A stretch of DNA of 64,000 nt, taken from contig QRFJ01005032.1 of the NCBI GenBank assembly GCA_006176705.1, positions 124,001-188,000 on the forward strand, in the 5' to 3' direction. Below the pieces are notes generated by a model. It had not been told where the DNA came from. It made no database searches and saw only the letters and a list, made by a program, of their open reading frames with translations. Position numbers and translations under genes: made by a program. Of the stretch, positions 1-11,161 are shown piece after piece; the first letter of the stretch is position 1, and each line of letters starts with the position of its first letter. The DNA comes from Cocos nucifera (taxonomy: Eukaryota > Streptophyta > Magnoliopsida > Arecales > Arecaceae).

Positions 1-1
1 T

Positions 2-847
2 AAGAGGATGCTAGGCTTGTCCCAATCAAGGTACATTGACTTAATACTGAAAAGATTCAGTATGGATGGAAGTAAAAGAGGTTATTTATCCATGAATCAA
101 GGCATACATCTCTCTAAAAAGATGTCTCCAAAGACACCTAAAGAGAGAAATAGAATGAGTTCTATTCCTTATGCTTCGGTTGTTGGATCAATAATGTATG
201 CCATGTTACGTACCAGGCCTGATCTTGCTTATGCTTTAGGCATTGCAAGTAGATTTCAAGCTCATCCAGGAGAGGATCATTGGAAAGCTATGAAAAATAT
301 TCTTAAGTACTTGAGAAGGACTAAAGATATTTTTCTAGTATATGGTTGTTCTGATCTTAAATTAGAAGCATATTCTGACTCTAGTTTTCAATCAGACCCA
401 GATGATAGCAAATCCATTTCAGGGTATGTCTTTATTCTGAATGATGGAGCAAAAAGTTGAAAGAGTACTAAGCAGCCAACTGTAGCTGACTCAACCACTG
501 AAGCAAAATACATAGCTGTAAGTAAAGCCGCCAAGGAAGCTATCTGGATGAAGAAGTTTATCACTGAATTAGGTGTTATTCCTGAAATTAAGAATCCAGT
601 ACCACTTTACTGAGATAATACTGAAGCTATTGCTCAAGCAAAGGAACCAAGGTCTCATCATAAATTCAAACACATTTTGAGATGTTTCCATCTCGTTCAT
701 GAAATTATTGAAAGACAAGATGTAGTCATAGAATGAGTTGACACAAAGAACAACATAGCAGACCCATTCACTAAGGCTTTACCACTACAACTGTTTGATC
801 GCCACCTTGATTGTATGGGATTAAAATATAAGGGTGATTGGCTTTAG
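2..847 (+). pseudogene. Ty1/copia pol remnant: end of reverse transcriptase and RNase H
   Basis: This is the C-terminal part of a copia polyprotein. It opens in the region after the reverse transcriptase active site (LGLSQSRYIDLILKRFSM), continues through the conserved SIMYAM and TRPDLAYALG stretches, and enters RNase H at YSDSSFQ and ADSTTEAKY. The frame stays continuous to a terminal TAG at 845-847. It is broken by three in-frame TGA codons, at 458-460, 611-613 and 734-736. The first and third sit where the family has Trp, so they fit a G-to-A change. The upstream part lies outside the window. It would have copied RNA to cDNA and degraded the RNA strand; this copy is dead. Confidence 0.93.
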
Positions 848-850
848 TGT

Positions 851-861
851 AAGTGGGAGAT
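851..861 (+). promoter_or_regulatory. Polypurine tract of the first copia element
   Basis: The purine run AAGTGGGAGA follows the pol stop by three bases and abuts the LTR start. This is the standard position of the plus-strand primer in copia elements. Confidence 0.75.
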
Positions 862-3350
862 TGAAAGAAATATGCCCTCAAACCAATTAATTTTAGGCTG
901 TTCTTTATCTTCCAAACTCATGTAATGATATTTTTTAATAAATAAATAAAGATATTTATTCCATCATATGTAGTGTCTTATTATTTATTTAAGATTATGA
1001 TGAACCCTATAAATTAGGGATATGGTTTTAGGATTACGATGAGATCATACCAGTGAGACCTAAAATCTTAAAACCCTAATTTAAATATTCCTAGTCGATG
1101 GGACATTGAGTTAGGGATCAATGGTTTCCGATAAGACTAGCATATTCTTTGTATGTTCGATTGAGAGGGCGATTGATCTCACAATAAATTATGTATGATA
1201 CTAATACAAGAATGTGGGTGCTCATTAGAGAATAAGTTCACTGAATTGATCCAAATTGAGAATATCTAATGGAGTCTTATCTACATGTCAATAGATGGTT
1301 CTCATAGTGGAATTTGTGCATGTAATCCTTTGACCTGAAACTACCATAGAATCTTACATATATAAATCCATATTTTGGTTCATACTCATTCATGACTCAG
1401 TTATGTATGGGATGATCTGGATATGGTAGATTATATATATGAAGGTTGTGAGTAGGTTAACATGCAATCGATCTCTCCTGGTAAGAGGAAATAGCATCCT
1501 ACCTGCTTCAAACAAATGACGATTTAGGAAGAATTTGATCAAAGCATGATGAAAATTAGAAATGATTTCTAATGTTTCATTAAATGAATCATCATCATAA
1601 GATTGAAAGAGAAATGAATATGATATTGGGATTGACATATTTCCATACCCAGAATCATATTCAGGATGTAGGGAGATTGAAGGATCTAGTTGCATGATAA
1701 TTTTCACTAAAGGATATTTTTGGTATTTCCATCAAAATTTCACAACTTCCAGGAAGTCACGATATGTTGCTAGATGTCAATCATGTCTTGTGGGTTCGAT
1801 CAAATTGAAATTTTAATTTGATTAGTAAATTAGAAAGTGTTCTAAAATAAGACAAATTGGGTTGGCTAGTTTTGACCTAAATCGGTTTGGTTAAGTTCTA
1901 ACCAGATTAGGTCAAATCACTCCCAGACTAACTATTGGTTAGATGTGGAACCCAATGGGTCACACACAAAGTGAGTTCATTAAGGGTCTAATTAGATTAG
2001 ACCATGTTTATAAGATGAACATGCTAGCACATGTAGCAAACCATAGCACCTGGATTCGAATTGGATTCGAATCAGCTTCTGATTTGGACTAATTAAGGTC
2101 CAATTTGAGCCAAATAGGATTTGGTCTTGAATTAGATTAACCTAGACTAATTAGGCTTCAGTTGGGGTGCCATATACCTGAATCCCATGCATCAGAGAGT
2201 CTCTCTCTTGTGCATGGGAAGTCTTTCATGCGCAAAGCATTTTTTGGCACATGGAATTAGTTGGAGCCTACCTTCTTTGACTTTTTCCATTTATTATGTC
2301 GCATAAAAATTTTGAATAGGCATGGACATCTGATATGGGGCAATAAAGAGTCCTTCTACAAGTTAAAAACTCTATTTTGTTTTTTAATTTTTGTCTCCCA
2401 GGATTCTATCGCCCAGGACTCCTTGCCGCCCAGGACTCCGTGCCGCCCACTCCTTCTTGACACCTCTTGGACCAAGTCAAAGTCCCTTGGGATTTTGACT
2501 ATTCAAAGATCATCTCCATGCCTTCTTTCTGAATGGGCATCCCTTTTTAGAGCCATTGGATGGCCCTTTTATTTGATCTAATTGATGAAAAGGGTGGCGC
2601 CAATGATGAAATATTGCGACTCTTCGTAAATAACTTACGTAGAATTAGTCCAAGAGTCCTTCTGCTTTAAGGCACCTCTTGGACTAAGTCTACATCTCAT
2701 TATTTTTTGATGAGGTATGAGATTAGCTGAAGGGACATGAGATTTTTTTTTCTAAGGGTGCGAGAAATTGTGTTGGCACCCTTACGTACATTATAAATAA
2801 GGGTGCATACCTTGAGTTCGGGAGATGTGAAAATTATCTTTCTTTCTTACAAGAGTTTTTTTTTATCCAATTTTCTTTCTTACCTTCTCTTGTCTAGACC
2901 ATGTCCTTATAAGGATAAGAAGTCATCTTAAGACTAAGAGATTAGGAAGAAAAATTAAGAAGACAAAGAAAAAGAAAGATAGATAAGGAGAGGCAAGGAA
3001 GGTGACATAAGGGCTAAAGATGGTCTTGCCCTTTTAATTAAAGTTCTTATTATTAGAACTCTAATTATATAAATCAGAGGTTCTAGTGACTTGATCAAGT
3101 CTCTATGTGGATCAACGTTGGAGGGTGAACACTGGGCACCTGGTGGAACCCCTGACGGACTGCTACCGACGATCAGGGTCAATTTAGGGTTTAGCGATAA
3201 GAGGTATGTTCTAATACTTTCTTTTATATTATAAATGCATGGTATATGATTTAATTGCTAATAAAGTGGTCCTAGGGTTTGGGTTTGGTTTATATGATTT
3301 CATGTTTTTGCTTTGAAATCCATGCTTCCACCCTGTACATCATTCCTATC
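862..3350 (+). mobile_element. 3' LTR of the first copia element (family B, about 2.5 kb)
   Basis: The LTR begins with TG at 862 directly after the polypurine tract. It is non-coding and AT-rich, with a TATA box near 2791 and a pyrimidine-rich leader after it. The right end is a best guess near 3350, where the sequence changes to gypsy-type 3' repeats. No second copy of this LTR lies in the window, so the end cannot be fixed by alignment. The small open frames inside (for example 2261-2581) show no recognisable product. Confidence 0.7.
2791..2800 (+). promoter_or_regulatory. TATA box of the family B LTR
   Basis: TTATAAATAA sits about 550 bases before the LTR end and is followed by a CT-rich stretch (about 2840-2890), the usual U3/R arrangement of a plant LTR promoter. 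Confidence 0.5.
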
Positions 3351-3368
3351 ACTAACATGCCCCTACAG

Positions 3369-3790
3369 CCTATTATGAATAGGACGAGAACCTCATCCTA
3401 ATGTGAGCAAAGTCGAAGAACTCATTGAACTAAGACAAGATAAGGGGAGAAGCCCTGCCGACGACCCTAACGCACCACCATAAGCTATGTTAAGAATAGA
3501 AGGAAAGCCTCATCCTAACATGAGCAAAAGTCGGAACATCATAGACCAAAGACATGAAGAAGGAAGAAGCTCGGTGGAGATTTCTTACACGTATTTTTTC
3601 ATGACAACCTAACTACGTCAAATGTGAAAGGCAGAACCTTATCCTGATTTGCAGAAAAGATCCTAGTTCAACGTCCACAATAAGCATGGCATCCACAACA
3701 AGCTCGACGTCCACAATGAGCATTTCATAAGAAGACGACAGAGAGAAAATCGAGGTAAAGAAGGTAAGGCCATAAATAGGCCTCAGATTC
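3369..3790 (+). repeat. 3' untranslated repeat region of a Tat-type gypsy element (copy 1)
   Basis: Degenerate units containing CCTCATCCTAA followed by ATGAGC and AAAGTCG recur at about 3390, 3510 and 3630. They resemble the much clearer array at 29790-30545, which lies in the same position relative to the antisense genes of the second copy. The left boundary marks where this element has been cut off; its pol is absent. Confidence 0.6.
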
Positions 3791-3917
3791 ATGCAAAATG
3801 AAAATAACGAGGAATGTATTATTCCATTACAAAGATGAGTTCATTACAAGCAAAACATAGGTCGACAAGGTCGATTACACTAAAAGAAAGAAAGGAGAGG
3901 GGGAAGAGGACAAAGCT

Positions 3918-4817
3918 CTAAGGCAAACCGAATTCCTCGGACTTCGGGCTATTGGGCCCAACCATCACCAAGGCTTACTTTAGCCTAAGGATCTCCTCCT
4001 CAAGCTCTTTCTTTTTGTAGAGATCTTCTACGTACATTCTATTGGCGAGCTAAAATTTACCCTCAAGTTCTCACCGTTGTCTTCTTAAAACTTCAGACAT
4101 GGCCTCCGCATCCTCGACAGCCCGATGTTCATAGGTGAGCTGAAGCTTCTGCCATTGAACCTCGATCTTCTCTACCCCAACCGCCTCTAAAAGCTCACGA
4201 CGGTCCTCTTCAAGGAGGCAATCTCCTTTGACTCACCACTCGCACTGGCTCTCCGACTATTATGTGGTCACTTTTGAAGATGAGCTGCCTCATCTCTAGC
4301 AACCTTGAGTTTGCCTTCAAGCCTGGATATATTCTCCGCCTAGGTCACTCGGTATCTATTATGCCAGTCCTCAGTATCTTGCAGCTGCTTTCGAAGTTGG
4401 AAGAACTTTTTTGACCAGTCCTAGTCTTATCGGGCCTTGTCGATAGACCATGGTAAGCTCCCTTCAAGAAGATGGATCTTTCCCCCAGCATTCTTTAGGT
4501 TAGCTTCAAGAGTGATGATCTTCGCTGTCAGTGCCCAAAACTTGTTGCTAGCATTTTTCTTGAGTTCGACGATCTCCTTCTCGAAGCTGCCCTTCCGAAT
4601 ACTGAAGCTCACTGCATCCTTCATGTGCAAGTCTCGAAGATGAGTGACCTCTTTGGTCGCCTCAAAAGCATTCTTTCGCAAGGCTTGAAGGTCGTTCTCC
4701 ATCTTCTTCAACTTCTTCTTCAGAAGATGAACTTCCTTCCTCAGGTTCCTTATCAAAGGCTTTATTGAAACCTCCTGAGGCAGTGGGTTAGCGTTGGTGG
4801 GAGACTATATTCGAGAT
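3918..4817 (-). pseudogene. Antisense ORF2 of Tat-type gypsy copy 1 (coiled-coil protein)
   Basis: This reads on the strand opposite to the element's LTR. The clearest stretch is 4427-4756: 109 residues rich in Lys, Glu and Leu with heptad spacing, so a long coiled coil. It begins just after NANPLPQEVSIKPLIRNLRKEVH. A homologous frame with KDWIQSLGKEVHQANNKL lies in the second copy at 30767-31523, which supports it as a conserved element-encoded gene. The likely ATG is mutated (ATA) and the reading frame has stops and shifts before a final TAG at 3918-3920. Function is unknown; a structural or Gag-like binding role would be a guess. Confidence 0.6.
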
Positions 4818-5543
4818 ATGAAAAGTGCTCAAAGGTATAAAAAAAATTCACTTCATTTAATCAAAACTTTTAAGTACAAGGCAAGAAGGGGAGAAAAAGG
4901 AAAATATACTACTACTCAAGGATTTTAACCTCGAAAGGGATGATAGAGGATGGAGCCAGATCACTCTCGATTGCCTCAGGTTCTTAAACTAGTTTGGACA
5001 CCTCTATGGCAGGTTCAGACGGGCCAGAAGTGAGCTCGTCGAAGGAAGGGTCGACTATGGCATTAGACAGTCCAGCATCCACATCGTCTTCCTCCTCCAG
5101 AAAGTTGAGATCGAGCTCGAAGAACCTTTGGGCTACCCTGCCTTCATAGAGCTCAAAATTCTTGATAAACATTTCCTAGCCAAACTTGACGTTCAAGTTT
5201 CACATTTCGGGAGAGGTCTTAAACTCTTCCACAGTCGGGTCATTGCCTTCGAGATTGACTTTGCCATTTGGATCTTCAATTCGACGATCCTATTTTTGGC
5301 TTCCTTCCTCTTTTCCTCCTCTAGGGCCAGTACAGCCTTTAGTCCAACCGAGATGAACTCCTCTTTGCAAAGCATGCCCTGAAGACTTCTGATGTCCGCT
5401 GCCTTCTCCTCGACAAGGTGCTCGACATCATTGACCCTCTCTTGAAGATGGTGGATCTCGACTCGAAGGTCCTTCTAGGTCTTTCGTGCCTCCACCTCCT
5501 AACGATGCATCCTCTTGATGTAGGTGAGCATTTGGTTACTCGA

Positions 5544-5631
5544 CTGCAATAAATGATTGGTGTTAAAAAAAGTAGAGAGAGAAAGAAAAGCGCAGAAGAG
5601 AAAAGAAAGAGTCAAGCAATGAAGCAATCAC
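5544..5631 (-). other. Intron 2 of antisense ORF1
   Basis: The minus-strand text ATCCTCAAG is followed by GTGATTGCTT. The interval of 88 bases has a T-rich tract and ends TTATTGCAG before TCGAGTAACC. Its removal joins I-L-K to S-S-N-Q-M in frame and continues into the coiled-coil region. Confidence 0.65.
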
Positions 5632-6125
5632 CTTGAGGATGGTTCTGAGTGAACCCCAGACGAGCTACCATGGGTCTAGGTCGGCCATCTGGTCCACCAC
5701 CTTGGGCATGGCAAACCTGTCGGTAAGATCTCGGACGATATTCAGATTATCGAAGGGATCCTTCCCTCGTTCGTTGTCGTCACTGTTCGATCCACCTAGG
5801 CAAGCCTTACAGGACATCTTAGCAGCGACTTTCTTTTTTCTTCCTTCCCCTATCCCTTCATTGATAGGGAGATCCAAAACTCGATCCCCGCTAAAGGGAC
5901 CTGAGGGCATGGAAGGCATCGGGCCCATGCCAGCAGTGCCAACCTCGATAGTTAGGGCAGTCTCAATGCTGGCGATAACCTCAGACATAGCAACAGTGGA
6001 GGCAAGGACTTCGAAGCTGGAAACACCAACCTTCACCTTCTTTGAGCCATCATTTGGCACCTTCCCTTTCCTCTTCTTGGTGTAGAGCCCTTTGGTAAGC
6101 ATCTCGGCAGCTTGCATGTCCATTT

Positions 6126-6196
6126 CTGTAATAGAAAATGAAGCACGGTCAGTAGAAATACATGTGCACGAAATTGTGTGGATTGAAAAAATATAC
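6126..6196 (-). other. Intron 1 of antisense ORF1
   Basis: On the minus strand the coding text GATCTTGCTG is followed by GTATATTTTT, and the interval ends CTATTACAG before AAATGGACATG. Removing these 71 bases joins D-L-A-E-M-D-M in one frame and bridges two overlapping open frames (6033-6278 and 5665-6123). GT-AG ends, short size and AT-richness fit a plant spliceosomal intron. Confidence 0.65.
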
Positions 6197-6952
6197 CAGC
6201 AAGATCGTGGGGACTTAGACCTAGTTTGAACAAGGTCTGTTCTTTTAGAAGGTCATGAAGAAGAGAAGCTCGGTACACCTTGAGTTTATCGGAGATATCA
6301 AGATCGGCTCCATCTAAGCTAAGAGCTCAGCAAACTGACTGTCTAATATAACCCCATGGAGGAAGACCTAATGGCAGGGTCGGACAATGTACAAAAAAGA
6401 ATTTTTTCTTCTAGTTATGAATGGAAGAAGGGGCACCATTCAATAATCCCTTCTTACTGATTTGGGGAGAAAGTACCACCAATTCTTCGTGGAAGGATGG
6501 CGCTTGAAGGTATAGTTCCTAAAAGGCGAAATGGTCGGCTGGACTTCGATCAATCGATAGAGAAAGAGAAAATCTATGATGAACTGAAAGAAGTTCGGTA
6601 TGATTGATGTGAAAGAGATGTTTAAAAATCGAAAGAGGGTGACTATAAATGAGGGTAGTGGGAGTCTAAGCCTAGCGCACAAAGCTTCTATGTGCAAATA
6701 AAATCGGTCGATCGGATGAGAGCTGACCCAGTCGTCGGAGCTAGGGAGTTCAAGGTCATATTCTGGAGGGATTTTGTTTTGAATTTGGATCAGAGAAAGA
6801 TCGTCTGGGGTAAAAATAGACGGGATGGTGTCTAATGCGAAAGACGAGCGGGACATGTTCTTGGGTTCTACCTCGACCAGGGGTATAGGGTCAAAGAAGG
6901 TTGGTCCGAACGAGCCCCATGAACTGATAGAGTGGGAGGTTTCAGAAGACAT

Positions 6953-7595
6953 TCGGATCGAGATTAAACCCCAAGAAAACCCTCCAAAAAATAAATAAAT
7001 ATATATATATATATAAGAAAAAATGCAGGGCAAAGATCGCCACCAAAAAAATCAAGAAAGTAGAGAGCCAGAAGTGATAAGCATGAATAACCTAAGAGAA
7101 GGATTAGGTAACTGAACTAAACTATTTGGGAAGAATGAAAGGATGATGGATGTGATGAGGACTAATCGAAAGGGTGTTCGGAGCTCAGGAAGGTGAGAGA
7201 AGGTTAAGACCCTTGGGAAAAAGATGGATGGGGGTGGAAGGAAGGAGAAGACTCGGGCAGGAATGACTTTTGGGTGAAAAGAGAAGACCTTAAATTGCCA
7301 AAAGTAACCCGAGGTGGCTATGATCGTGGATCAACTTCGACCGGTCAGCATGCACCACATGTCGTACTCATCATGATAGAAAGATGGCTGCAGGTAGAGT
7401 CTATATGGCACCGTACCTGGGTTAGAGTTTTGGTGAGAGAAATGAAGGGCCATCTTTTCGAACTCATTTTAGATTTAAAAAGTTTTGGTGCAATCATGGA
7501 AAACGCCAAAATATCTCATCCACATGAGGCGAGGGCCGGAGAATGAACTTCGACAATCATCTTTTTACTTGCTTCTTTCGAATTTTAAATTCGAA
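6953..7595 (-). promoter_or_regulatory. Non-coding stretch upstream of antisense ORF1, between it and the LTR
   Basis: Lies between the ORF1 start and the element's LTR and would hold the promoter and 5' leader of the antisense transcript if that gene has its own. An (AT)n run lies near 6997-7013. A G/A-rich segment (7130-7260 on the + strand) reads as CT-rich on the coding strand, as plant leaders often do. No TATA box can be assigned with confidence. The short frames here are not convincing genes. Confidence 0.35.
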
Positions 7596-7597
7596 AG
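7575..7597. repeat. Perfect 23 bp palindrome next to the polypurine tract
   Basis: CTTTCGAATTT, one T, then AAATTCGAAAG: an 11 bp perfect inverted repeat with a single central base, partly overlapping the purine tract in front of the LTR. Confidence 0.8.
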
Positions 7598-7609
7598 TAG
7601 GAGGAATAT
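7596..7609 (+). promoter_or_regulatory. Polypurine tract of Tat-type gypsy copy 1
   Basis: AAGTAGGAGGAATA immediately precedes the LTR start TGTTGGGGG, the expected place for the plus-strand primer. It sets the element's orientation as +, opposite to ORF1 and ORF2. Confidence 0.65.
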
Positions 7610-7679
7610 TGTTGGGGGTGAACCTGACTCCCGTCAAAGTTTGATTTGGTGCTTAATCAAGTGTAACTCGATGATCATA

Positions 7680-7930
7680 GCCAAACTCCTCCAACGACCA
7701 AACTCTTTCCGGACTCCTTCGACGGTTGAACTCCTTTCAGACTCCTTCAATGGCTGAACTTCCTCCGAATTCCTCCGATGGTCGAACTCCTTCCGAACTC
7801 CTTCGATGGCTGAACTTCCTCCGGACTCCTCCGAAGGTCGAACTCCTTCCGAACTCCTCTAGCGGCCAAACTTCCTCCGGACTCCTCCAGTGGTCGAACT
7901 TCTTTCGGACACCTCTAGCAGTCAAACATC
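7680..7930 (+). repeat. Tandem array inside the gypsy LTR
   Basis: About seven degenerate units of roughly 34 bases, each two half-units of the type GAACTCCTTCCG and GACTCCTCCGATGG. The same motif in GC-rich form fills 14010-14420. Confidence 0.75.
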
Positions 7931-8152
7931 CCGCAGTCATGTAGGAAGGTCTCCACATGAACCCAGCCCCACATGGCATGAATCAACTCACCCACAAACC
8001 ACTTAAGAGGTCCAGACTTTGACTATTAAATCTCAATGGACTGGCACGTCACGACAACAGATACTATCCTTCGTAACAAACTCCACGTAGCCCCGAGTGG
8101 CTCACTATCAGACAGTTACGTCTATCACTATCAGTTTATTACAGACTCTATC

Positions 8153-8160
8153 TATAAAAA
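8153..8160 (+). promoter_or_regulatory. TATA box of the Tat-type LTR
   Basis: TATAAAAA, about 240 bases before the LTR end, followed by a CT-rich leader; it corresponds to the TATAAAAG at 14728 in the related LTR. Confidence 0.55.
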
Positions 8161-8392
8161 AGACTCTCAAGATACGTTTTCTCTAGGCTCTTTCCTTCTT
8201 CTCAATACTCTATAACTTTCTCTACTGAGTACTCCATCTTTGTTGGCCGAAAGAGCAGACTTGATCATTAGAGAATCTTGTTGGAGCTGCCCCCCAAGCT
8301 CTGGATGAGACTTATCTTGCAAGTCACCGATAGCGACCTCATTTTCTCTGACTCCAACACTCCTCTGATGATGATCAGATTTTGCATCAACA

Positions 8393-8712
8393 CTGCCAAA
8401 GAAGCAGTGTGACTGAGGAAGTTCATCATCGAGCTTAGAGTAGCATTCTTTCTTGATGGTCTAGTTCTGCTCTACTATGATAGTTCTGGAGCCATTGCTC
8501 AAGTGAAGAAACTGAAGGCACATTAGCGGACGAAGCATATTCTACATCGCTACCATCTTATCTAGAAGATTATGGATCGAAGTGACATCGACCTTCAAAA
8601 GATCGAAGGGAAGAAGAATCTTGCCAACCCATTTAATAAAGTCACAGCGATGAAGGAGTTTGACGACTTCAAGTCGAAGATGGATATTAGATACTGCATC
8701 GATTGGCATTAG
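8393..8712 (+). pseudogene. Copia RNase H C-terminus resuming after the gypsy insertion (family A)
   Basis: In the frame ending at TAG 8710-8712 one can read ...AAKEAV, a stop, LRKFIIEL, then IAQVKKLKAH, a stop, TKHILHRYHLI and SDIDLQKIEGKKNLANPF. This is the terminal part of copia RNase H and closely resembles the family A element at 61985-62319. The in-frame stops replace Trp and other codons. The N-terminal part would lie left of the gypsy insertion, but that side is not in the window. Confidence 0.85.
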
Positions 8713-8726
8713 TCTAAGCAGAAGAT

Positions 8727-11161
8727 TGTTGGAAATAGTATCCCAAAGCCAATCATTAGCCTATTGATGATTGAGCTACATGTTTGTACTTATATATGAA
8801 TTATAAATAAATAAATATTATTTTGGCATGGTTCATCATAAATTCTTTCCATCATCTAATGAACTCCTATGTTGTGGTAATGTTATTAGGACTATTTAGA
8901 GTCGATAAAAGAGGATTTATCATTTAATCAATAAATCTGTTCATGATCAAATGATATGTTGTTACCAAGGATGATAATGTCAATCGAGTATAGATCATTA
9001 TGTGACATATAGGTTGGTTGTCCTCTTAACTAAGAAATATAGAGATACTAGTATGGTATGCAGGTTAGATGTAAGGATACATCTGCACTGAACGTGACCA
9101 ACTCTGAAGCTTTTCTACTATCAAGATTTGCTTCGATGGAATATGGGCATAAGTATTCCTCCGACCTGAGATCACCACGATGACTTTCAAGCAACTCACT
9201 ATGCTTTGGCGCCGAACTACCTAAATTTTTAATTCAGTGATGAAAGGTCTCTGGGTATAGTCAAGTACTTGAGGAGTTGGTGTATGAATCAAGATGGGAC
9301 TAACCACTCCAGGTTTGGAAGTTGTGTTCAATTATGTTTCAATTTAGCAAAGCCTTAATCAGGGTAGTCCTAGTGAGGAGTCATAAAATTGATTGCATTG
9401 ATACATGATATGGATGTATTTTTCAGGATTGGCAGTTTAACTCTGAGTCATCCTAAGTACATAGATCAAAGGAATGAATTATATGGTAGTCATATTTGTG
9501 TAGGTTTTGAATGTTGCGATTATGACTATTCGACCTATCTGAACATGAAGTACCATTATTAGATGATCACTTTGATTGGTACAGAAATCAATTTCTACGC
9601 TACCAACTTAGGTTTGAACCTATGGATTCATATACATTAGAGGTTCCTACCTAATCTGATGGTTGTTGAGGAGTCCTACTAGACCGGGACTCTATGGTCA
9701 AGAGTCCCACTAGACTAGAACTCTTTGATTGAGAGTTCTACTATATTATGACTCTAGGTCCTGCTTGTCTAGGACCCTATGATTGAGATTCTCACTGGTC
9801 TAGGACTATGATCATGAGTTTCACTCATTTGGGACACTAAGGTCAAGAGTCCCATTGGTTTGGCTCTTCGATTAAGAGTTTCATATCGATGGAACTCTAC
9901 TACCTGGATACCCACTAGATTTGGACTCTAAGTTTATGAAAAATTTAATTAGTAATTTGATTCCTAATTAACTCAATTTGATTGAGTAATGAATTTTGGA
10001 TTAGTCCAATTGAATTGGATTTAGTTGGGTTTTACTTGATTAGGTTATGAGATGTCCTAATCCTCGAGGAGGTTGGTTTCCTAAATTGATCTTGGGTTGG
10101 GCTTGATCACTTGCTAATTTAATTAGGATCTAATAAAGACTAATTAAGTCTAAATAAGTTGGGTTTAATTTGGTCTAATTGGAGCTAGCCAAATTAGTTT
10201 GGAATGGGTTCAATTGGATAAGATCAATTTGGACTAGTTTGACTAGTCCTCTTCCTACGCCACCTCACCATCTTCTATGCTCATTTAAATTTCCACGAGA
10301 AAAAATTTCTCGTGAAACTTCTCCATGCATAGAGGGGCACATGCCCAGGCTTCTCAAATGCTAGGTGGATAAGGATTGCTTGGTTATCATTTGAATTCAA
10401 ATGGAATTTGAATCCAAATAGACAACCACTTCATTCTTATCCTCCCACACGTATTAGACTCTTAATGGCACAAAATAAAATAGGATTTCTTCGGGTGTGT
10501 GCACATCTAGATGGTGAGAAACCATAGTACGTGAGCCAACCCTTTGCATGAGAAAATTCAAAAAAAATCGAGAGAGAAAAATCCAGAAAAGGTGAGAGGT
10601 GCAAGGTTTTTCTGAGCGCAACTCAAGGATTTTGACCTAGGGTTCAGGGATTAATTTTATGAGCTAAGAGTGTCATGAGCCCACAAAATTTTTTGGAGAG
10701 CCTCCTCTACCTCTCCTCTACCTTTGCTGCTGATCCAGAGCATCTAAAGAAATGGTGGAGGGAGATCAAAGGTATTCAATCAGATTCAGCCATTAAAAGC
10801 ATCCATCATCGAGCTAGCACTCGAGAGGAGCCGATCGGGACCAGGGCCTCATGTGGACAATCCATGGAGGCCAGACAACTTGTATGGCTGCATTGCAATG
10901 AGAGGACGTCTCTGGTAGTGATCAAATTATGGTGTTTGGCTACCCATGCAATGTATCATGTTCTAAATACGTAGAGTAGCAAAAATTATTTACTACTGGT
11001 AATTTAGTTTTAAGGTTTTAATTGCATATATATCACATTCAATACTTAATGTAGGGTTTATTGATATGACCAATAGCTCTAGTAATTAATTAGATTGATT
11101 TTTTAATTTCACTGTATTAAATTTTTGAAAAAAATTTGAAAGTAGAGCTAGAAATTCTACA
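8727..11161 (+). mobile_element. Copia family A LTR, copy 1 (3' LTR, about 2.4 kb)
   Basis: Begins TGTTGGAAATAG directly after a purine-rich tract and ends near ATTCTACA (11161), a point shared with the reverse-oriented copy that starts at 32714. Its first 900 bases align by eye with the copies at 13363 and 54283 (shared phrases such as ATCGAGTATAGATC and AGATGTAAGGATACATC). The section 9650-9920 carries repeated AGTCCCACTAG/ACTCT units seen again in reverse at 37770-37850. No protein-coding potential. Confidence 0.85.

Larger units (their letters stand above)
4984..6952 (-). pseudogene. Antisense ORF1 of Tat-type gypsy copy 1: 'putative gypsy type transposon' (Transposase_28-like) protein with two introns
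   Basis: Starting at MSSETSHS (6952), residues about 40-140 match the plant family known as Putative gypsy type transposon (Pfam Transposase_28). Recognisable pieces are LELPSSDDWVSS, the RFYLHIEALCARLRLPLPSF stretch, FLFLYRLIEVQPTISPFRN and the WWYFLPK box. A frameshift near 6447 leads to KKKFFFVHCPTLPLGLPPWG. Two introns (6126-6196 and 5544-5631) restore the frame between coding blocks. After them comes a coiled coil (5193-5543) and an acidic C-terminus with LDLNFLEEEDD ending at 4984. There are stops near 5666 and 5500 and a shift near 5190, so this copy is dead. The role of the family is not known to me. Confidence 0.75.
7610..8392 (+). mobile_element. 3' LTR of Tat-type gypsy copy 1 (783 bp)
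   Basis: Starts TGTTGGGGGTGAACC and ends TGCATCAACA. Both ends match the better preserved, GC-rich LTR at 13898-14992 (TGTTGGGGATAAA to TGCACCAACA). Inside, 7680-7930 is a tandem array with a period of about 34 bases built on CGAACTCCTTCCG. A TATA box lies at 8153-8160. After the last CA the sequence returns to a copia RNase H, so the element was inserted in a copia element. Confidence 0.8.

Noticed and set aside
5633..6085. 150-codon + frame opposite antisense ORF1
   Set aside because: It is the shadow of exon 2 of ORF1, which has introns, a homologue in copy 2 and a recognisable neighbour domain.
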